Under the pieces are notes generated by a model, which saw only the letters and a list, made by a program, of their open reading frames with translations, was not told the origin of the DNA and made no database searches. This document shows, one piece after another, positions 57,837 to 64,000 of a stretch of DNA of 64,000 nucleotides (within the stretch, counting starts at the first letter, position 1; each line of letters opens with the position of its first letter). The stretch lies in assembly GCA_038380435.1 (NCBI GenBank), contig JAWZYU010000017.1, positions 21,017,283 through 21,081,282 of the forward strand. The letters run 5' to 3'. The DNA comes from Ryuthela nishihirai. Taxonomy: Eukaryota > Arthropoda > Arachnida > Araneae > Heptathelidae. Position numbers and translations under genes: made by a program.

Positions 57837-59169
57837 CACTGGTCAACATTGAAATTGTCCTACCCAGCAAAAGTGGTCAGATTTGCATGCAGATCAGCTT
57901 GTGAGTGCAAGGCAGTGATATATGCAAATGATTGTTTCCTGACGAACACTAGTATCTGCAAGAGATCATAGGATGAATGCTGAGTGACTAAGCCAAATTC
58001 TTCACATGCTATAGTTGTATGCAACTAGCTACGAAAGAGTGTTGATAACATACATTGAGGACAAAGTGTAGAACATGTCACAAAGATCATTTTGCCAACC
58101 ATATCTTCAGCTGCATGCATTCGAACATGGTTAATTTGTAGGGCTGTATGAAGCCAGATGGTCTAATATTGTCACACATGGGCCATGATGCAAACACAGT
58201 TGGACATTCACACCAGAGGTCTCAAAAAGATACTCGGAGCCATCATCACACATCAAAAAAGATACTCAGAGCCATCATCTCACAGAGTCAGACACACAAT
58301 AGCAATAGCATAGATGGATCACTGGATTCATTGGCAAGCAATAGCAGACCCAATCACAACCGTTGCTATCATTCAGTGAACTGTAACTGTTGCCATAGAA
58401 GTGTTCTCACACCCAGGATCATTTTCAGGAGACTAGCAAGTGCAGTACTGTGGACACAGCATCCGTTTTATAGACTGCCCAGAGCTAGCTGGAAGAGGAA
58501 TGGTAACACAGTCATCAGCAATAAGTCTCGGTTCTGCATAGGTGCTGACAATCACCTCATCCACATCTCAAGACAACATGGCATAGGGCAGATCCAACCT
58601 TCATCCATGAATGTCATACCACTCACCCACATGAGATCCTCATTTGGGGGAACTATCAGTTATGACAGCAAGTAAGGTGTAATCAGTAATGTAACCACCT
58701 GGTGAACATTGACTGACCACAGGACATTCCTGTGGTCAGTCGCACTATTATTTCCAATGAGTGTGACTAATGCCATCTAAAAGCAAGATAATGCCCACCT
58801 ACATACTGCTGCCATCCTCAAGGCTTGCCTACAAGATCCCAGACCTGTCATCCATTGAGCATGTTTCGGATATGATCAGTCTGCAAACCCATGATCAACT
58901 AGCCCAAATATGGCTGTACTATGTGACCATGTGCACATAGTGTGGTGGGATATCCCTCAGGACATCAGAAATCTATTCCATGACATGTCACTGAATGTAT
59001 CACGAATCACAACAGTTTCGCTACATACTAAAGGACACAGTTTACTGCATGCCTTTTTTTGATTTGTAGCATTGAGCTATAAACAAAATTATGCCATAAC
59101 CATCTGTGGCTGTCATGAGTTTCAGAAGATTCCATCCACTCTTGGGGTAGGGCAATTTCAGTGACAGTG
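57837..59169 (+). mobile_element. Tc1-like transposon, third family
   Basis: The left end CACTGGTCAACATTGAAATTGTCC and the complement of GGGCAATTTCAGTGACAGTG at the right form the inverted repeats. TA follows at 59170-59171, and the left TA is mutated. The longest open piece (58148-58675) is mostly in frame with a transposase near its end: VISNKSRFCIGADNHLIHIS, where the first catalytic Asp is replaced (SNKSR for SDESR), then SSFGGTISYDSK. A 31-bp hairpin at 58711-58741 follows. Length 1333 bp. Inactive. Confidence 0.85.
58711..58741. repeat. Hairpin inside the Tc1 relic
   Basis: Perfect 14-base arms GACTGACCACAGGA and complement, with loop CAT. Confidence 0.92.
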
Positions 59170-59531
59170 TAGTCAAGTATTGTTTTTATTCATTTATAAC
59201 TTGCAGACTTATTTAAGCAAATAGAAAATTTTGTTACAAGCAAAATTGCTGCAAAGCATAAAAAGTCTTTTTCCTTTAACTTCACTCCACACAATAAATG
59301 TAGTCAATATCCTTTTATTTTTTTATTTTTTTTTCTCTCCTTGTACACCTCACATTTTACATTAATTTTGCATTTTACAATTTAGAGTTGCTGTTTGTAG
59401 TTTAAGATCTAAAATTTAAGTTTAGGATTCAGATTTATTTGCTAAGTTAAATAATATTTGTTAAGTGAAGGGACAAAGCAATTTTTTTTTATTGTCACTC
59501 TCACAGATTTAATGCTTTGATTTTTTTCCTC

Positions 59532-60870
59532 TTAACCCTTTCTGTGTTGCATCCCGAAAAAACACTTTCATCTTTCAATTCTAGTGATTCGAAAACTGTT
59601 GCTAATCAAATATCAAAAATAGCATTTAAATATGTGGTATATATTTTTTACCTGTTGATTCATCATAAAAAATTATAATAAAGTTTAAAAATAAATCTAT
59701 TTGAGTCTGCAATGACCATATGTGCATGTTCAGTCACTGTAAATAGCATCAAGTAGCTATCATTTGGTTTATTCCTTTATTCTGTCATACCATGCTAGAT
59801 TGTCAATTGGTTGCATTTCCCCATATTTTGTGCTATTTATAACTCTACTAGAATTGTAATGCTTTCTAAACTTTTAACATAGAGATATATATTTTATTAC
59901 TATCAGAAATTGTGTCATCTGGGAACTATGCACATTGACTTTCGGTCAATATTATAACAGACTTTCGATTTTAAAGACATTTTTATTTTATATTTTAATG
60001 CTTCTAAAATTATTTTTTATTGATTCTCAAATGGATACTGCAATTATAAACAGTAATTAATTAGAAATTGTCAAAAGCAAAAGTGCTAGTGATGCATAAT
60101 GGTGGCAATCAGAACATTAGGATTACTCAAAGTGCAATTTTTAAAAAGTAGGACTTTATTTATCAATACTTTTAATTACTTTTAAACAAAATAAACTAAT
60201 TTATGTCAGGAAATTGCAAGTTTTAACCAAAATTTCTGCCGGAATTTCAGAATTAAACTTTTCCGTAGCAATTATGCAGCTTCATAATAATCTGACTCAT
60301 TCTCAAATTGAATTCTTCATTTAAACTTTAAATGCTTTGAAACATTTTATTGAAATTTTTTTCATAGTTCTTTTCACTTTTCTGATATATTTTTCAATTT
60401 TTATTTAAATTATCTTGTTTTTAAAGCAAAATTATTTTTGACACTGCTTTTCTTAGACTTAGAGTTTTGGCTAAATAATTTAGAAAAAGCAAAATAAATG
60501 AAATATTTAAGCAATAATAGAAATATTTTGAACTGTTTATATTAGAATAATAAAATAATATAGAAAAATCAGAAAATATATATATATTTGAAATTTTACT
60601 AAAGATAAAGTGTAAAAAACTCATTAACATTTTGCACTGCTTTAAAAAAAATGCTTAAAATATTTAATCTGCCAATTTTTTTCTTTGAATTTTTGCCATT
60701 TGATTAAGCCAATTGAATGCTCTTTCTTTTGGTATATAACATGACACACTTCCATTTATTAGTTACTTCAGGATGAGGTTCTAAAGCCATTTATTTTACC
60801 TTCTGAAAACACTTTGAAATATGGCCATCACCATGAGTTCAGGTTCAGAAACCAACACTGTAAGGGTTAA
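59532..60870 (+). mobile_element. PiggyBac-like non-autonomous element, copy 3
   Basis: TTAACCCTTTCTGTGTTG at 59532 and CAACACTGTAAGGGTTAA ending 60870 give TTAA at both sides and 14-bp inverted ends with two mismatches. The interior is very AT-rich. The right 200 bp (TTTGGTATATAACATG...GTTCTAAAGCC) resembles the right end of copy 1. Confidence 0.82.
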
Positions 60871-61290
60871 TTCAGTTTGATATACATAGTATGAGTTTTC
60901 AGGCCATAGTTAAATGAGTCTAGTGAGTAATTTTGTATAATATATGCACTATTATGGCTCAAAATAGGTGTAATGCTCTGCATGAATTGTGCAACATGAT
61001 GTAATATGAAATGTACTGAACTGAGACTTTTGGCCAATATTCAACAAAAATGGCTAATAGCTAAGCCATTTCAAAACTAGTATATCGCTAGTGATGTACT
61101 GAAAGAACATTGTAACCTGTAAAGTATTATTCAGTGATAAGCTCATCTTCCACTAAAATTATCCTTAGTTCTATTATTCTCTTAATTGAAAAGTAAATTT
61201 TTCATGTGTTCATAATAATTTTAAAATTTCAGAAGGTTTAAGTTTATTGCTGCATAATTTATTCCACTGTTCTTATTGTTTTTATATTAG

Positions 61291-61438
61291 ATGGAATCAA
61301 TACAAATAGAAGCACTTGAAAGTAAAACACTCAAATGTGCACTGAAAAGTGCAGAAGAAGAGAAAGAATTGTTGGCAAAAAAAGTTATGGAATTTCAGAC
61401 TAAAGTTTCTGACTCCAATGTAAATGCAAATCTTACAG
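61291..61438 (+). CDS. Coiled-coil protein, exon j
   Basis: Acceptor TTTATATTAG, donor GTGAGT. It starts in phase 0 and ends one base into a codon. It encodes MESIQIEALESKTLKCALKS... through ...QTKVSDSNVNANLT. The last dozen residues lose the heptad pattern (Ser/Asn-rich), which suggests that the rod ends here and a flexible linker follows. If this is CLIP-170-like, zinc knuckles should follow downstream; if EEA1-like, a FYVE finger. Confidence 0.85.
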
Positions 61439-61618
61439 GTGAGTGAGTGTTATTTTCTTTTCATAGATTTATGGAAAGTATTAAACTCACCAAATCAGTA
61501 ATATTCACTTGGATATTTGAAAATGTTGAAATATGCCTCCCTCCTTCCTGCCTTTTAATCTCATTTTCAAAAAAAAAAAGCGTCTCTCTGTCTGTTGTAA
61601 ATTCAAACTTTTTTTAGA

Positions 61619-62400
61619 GATAAATTAAAAATTATTTTTGGATTGGATAGGTATTGATGAAATATCACACTTTCCGAATCTCCCAAAGACTATTTGTCCC
61701 TTCTAATGGTGGAAAAGGTTGAAAAATTCCAAAAATTCAAACAAATATTGCAAACGATGTATTTATGCTAGAAATACGAAATTTTGTTGGAATATGGTCA
61801 AGAAGTTTCCATTGGCAACAATAATTTGATCTCCTTACCCCCAGGATGGGGAGACACAACTTTCTTTTTTTAAAGAGATATTTTTTTCATTTTAGGGATA
61901 AATTAAAAATTCTTTTTGGATTGATAGGTATTAATGAAATATTATGATTTGTACTTTTCAAATCTCCCAAAAGCTATAATTACACTTTTCAACAGTGGAA
62001 AAAAAAATTAAAATTCCAAAGTTTTAAACGAATATTGCAAAATGATGTATTTGGTGGTGGAATATGAAGATTCCATTGGCAACAATCGTTTGACCTCTTA
62101 CACCCAGGTGGTTGGGAAATGCAATTATTTTGTTTTAAGAGATAATTGTGAAACTATTTTTTAGTTGGATTGGTACTAGTGAAGCATTATAATTTGCATT
62201 TTTAAATCTTTAAGTAGTTATAATTTGCATTGTTATAAGTTATTAAATATGGAATTGACAAAACTTTTAACAAATGTTAGAAGTGATCTGTTTATGGTAG
62301 AAATTTGAAATTTGGGTGGTAGAGTGTTAAGAGATATTCCACTGATAGCAACATTCTGCTCCCTTTTCTCAGAGGTGTGTAAGAAAAGCAACTTTTTAAA
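61619..62400 (+). repeat. Three diverged tandem units of about 245-280 bp
   Basis: Units start near 61619, 61897 and 62141. Each holds a TTTTTGGATTG(G)ATAGGTA-like start, GTGGAAAA, CAAATATTGCAAA or a similar stretch, and CCATTGGCAACAAT before a CTCCTTA-type stretch. The third is the most eroded. Non-coding. Confidence 0.75.
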
Positions 62401-62637
62401 TTGAAGGACAAAAGCAAATACTTGTCTATTGTTTAAGTACTAATAAAATTCTGCTATCCACATTTTCCCCATCATCCATTAGTTTGAATTGAATTTTAAG
62501 GAGTGATAAAGAGTAGGTAAATGAAAAACTTCATTCTCTTTTAAAACGAGATTACCATATCTGCCAGAGGTGATATGTGTTCTTCTAGTTTTAGTTTCAT
62601 TTGAATGTGATTATTGTGAGTATTTTTGTTTCTGCAG

Positions 62638-62661
62638 ATTTAGAGAAAAACAGCAATAGCA
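62638..62661 (+). CDS. Coiled-coil protein, exon k: possible 24-bp microexon
   Basis: The acceptor TTTCTGCAG is strong, and the first two bases complete an Asp codon from exon j. DLEKNSNS follows, then a GTGAGT donor at 62662, leaving the same phase. If that donor is not used, the frame stays open to a TGA at 62790-62792, giving an alternative C-terminus ending ...PTFDSLPFSI. The hydrophobic composition of the extension does not look like the rest of the protein, so the microexon is preferred. Confidence 0.5.
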
Positions 62662-62792
62662 GTGAGTTATGCTACTGTATAATTGTAAAAGGAATAGAAG
62701 ATATCTTGATGGTTGGCAATTATTGTATGTTGATAGAAAACTTACTTAACCTTTTTGTTCCTACATTTGATTCATTACCTTTCAGTATTTGA

Positions 62793-64000
62793 TTAACATA
62801 AAATCATGCAATCGATGTGTTACTTTTGTCATTGTATTCACTGCCTTTTATTTACAGCTGTGTTAAGTTTAGTAGTAAGCAGCTGCAGTTGCTCATATAG
62901 TTCTTTGTGATGTACATTAATTTTGAATGTATTGATGTGCATTAAATATGCTGTTACATCTCTGATGCATATTCTTTTCCAACCATCCTCATCACTTTGT
63001 GAACTGGCCATTTAACTTTTTATGCAGAAAAATCTAGCCACTTAAATATAAAACAACCTGATGCAGTGCTTTACAATTTAAACTGTAATATTCTGCTCCT
63101 TGTTTGTGAACATTTAAATTAAAATTCAATACTAAAAAATGCATGCTTGTTTTTTATTCAGTTGTGTACCTCTTAATTTGATTATATTGACATTTTTATG
63201 TGATTTAATTGTGATAGATATCATAAATGTTAGCAATTGCTTCCACATGTATTTGGTAATAAACATTTTTGTTTTATTTAAATATTCCACAATCATTTCT
63301 AATATTCACTTGAATATGTCTGTTTTTAAGTGTAAAATTTAGAAGACTGAACTATAGATGGTCTCTAGATGGAAGGTTCAAAATTCATTTCCCTCTTTTG
63401 TTTAACACTTTCTCCAGAAAGTGGCTCATTGGTAGCAGAAGGGTTAAGAGCCAATAGGTAGATATATAATTCTTTAAGAGTAGCTTAAGTTAAAGGAATT
63501 ATGAAAATTTGCATGACTGACATGAGTTATGAATGACTATATGACTAATCAAGAATCACACCAACAATCTTTGAAGTAGATAGTGAATTAAAAATATTTT
63601 TTGTCTATTGCTAGTCAGCCAAATAGGCCTCAGTTTATTCACGGTTGCCTCTATGGTTATATGATTCAGTAAGAGAATATATTTATGTGGAAGTCAGAAA
63701 TGTGTAATGCTGGCACAAAATTATATATATATATGAGTTGGCTGTGGGCACTCATATATAATACACAGGGTGTTAACAGCTAAGAGTATACATTGATTAA
63801 TTGCCTTGAAAAAGTTAAAAATGTAAGGATTTCAATTGATATATAATACAAGTGAAAGAGTTTTAGGAAGAAACCAAATGTTGGAGTTCTTGATGTAGGA
63901 AATTCTAGGACTGCTTTTATTTTAAGGGTTGGTTGTTTATAGTTTTTTAGAGAAAAGTGTTTTCAACTTTTTTTGCCTTATTCTGTGTTTTACATTGACA
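62793..64000. other. Intron or 3' flank, little recognised
   Basis: A SINE family A tail remnant is possible at 62980-63060 (GAACTGGCCATTTAAC...AAACAACC). An (AT)n run lies near 63721. No further exon was found. Confidence 0.4.

Noticed and set aside
58148..58675. 175-codon frame
   Set aside because: It lies inside the Tc1 element at 57837-59169. Only the end matches transposase, and a catalytic Asp is replaced. It is not a host gene.
63408..63450. Tiny piggyBac-like element (TTAAC...GGGTTAA)
   Set aside because: The left end does not match the CCC terminus, and the spacing is too short to be an element.

Overview
This window looks like an intron-rich, AT-rich animal genome. I infer an invertebrate, with arthropod/chelicerate (for example horseshoe crab) as a low-confidence guess. 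The reasons are GT-AG introns of 0.7 to 14 kb, tRNA-derived SINEs whose body resembles the MetaSINE-type conserved domain, and many decayed Tc1, mariner, pogo, piggyBac-like, hAT and RTE elements. Nothing bacterial or viral was seen.

The only convincing host gene lies on the + strand and spans nearly the whole window. Ten exons with clean GT-AG borders and compatible phases (4510-4791, 5509-5784, 9665-9931, 17638-17913, 24379-24645, 38772-39016, 43872-43992, 52763-52815, 55105-55210, 61291-61438) encode about 680 residues of uninterrupted coiled coil. An eleventh piece begins at 62638. The first five exons are each 89-94 codons, phase 0 at both ends, and end in similar K-E-K-D-E-like sequence, so they look like ancient exon duplications. 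Both ends of the protein are outside the window. It could be a CLIP-170-like, EEA1-like or golgin-like protein; I cannot decide, so no gene symbol is given.

The rest is intron filled with repeats. Region by region: 0.2-1 kb, a foldback element; 1.4-3.6 kb, a Tc1 relic beside an RTE 3' end split by a SINE; 6.6-8.6 kb, a mariner relic and an RTE 5' fragment with a nested insertion; 10.9-16.8 kb, SINEs, a bounded pogo/Tigger relic, a short mariner and a near-perfect 88-bp-arm hairpin; 18.8-21 kb and 39.2-41.9 kb, two inverted copies of a piggyBac-like element flanking two exons; 23.4-32.3 kb, a mariner relic and several local duplications; 34.5-38.5 kb, clusters of two SINE families; 44.5-49.8 kb, two Tc1 relics and an RTE fragment with an intact endonuclease reading frame; 50.3-57.6 kb, SINEs (one dimeric), hAT relics and a 193-bp tandem array; 57.8-60.9 kb, a Tc1 relic and a third piggyBac-like element; 61.6-62.4 kb, an intronic tandem array.

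The most notable signals are recurrent short inverted duplications (hairpins), mostly inside transposon relics; the long hairpin at 16.6-16.8 kb; the inverted 2-kb repeats around two exons; the SINE dimer; and the uninterrupted RTE endonuclease frame. Boundaries given as approximate were read by eye.
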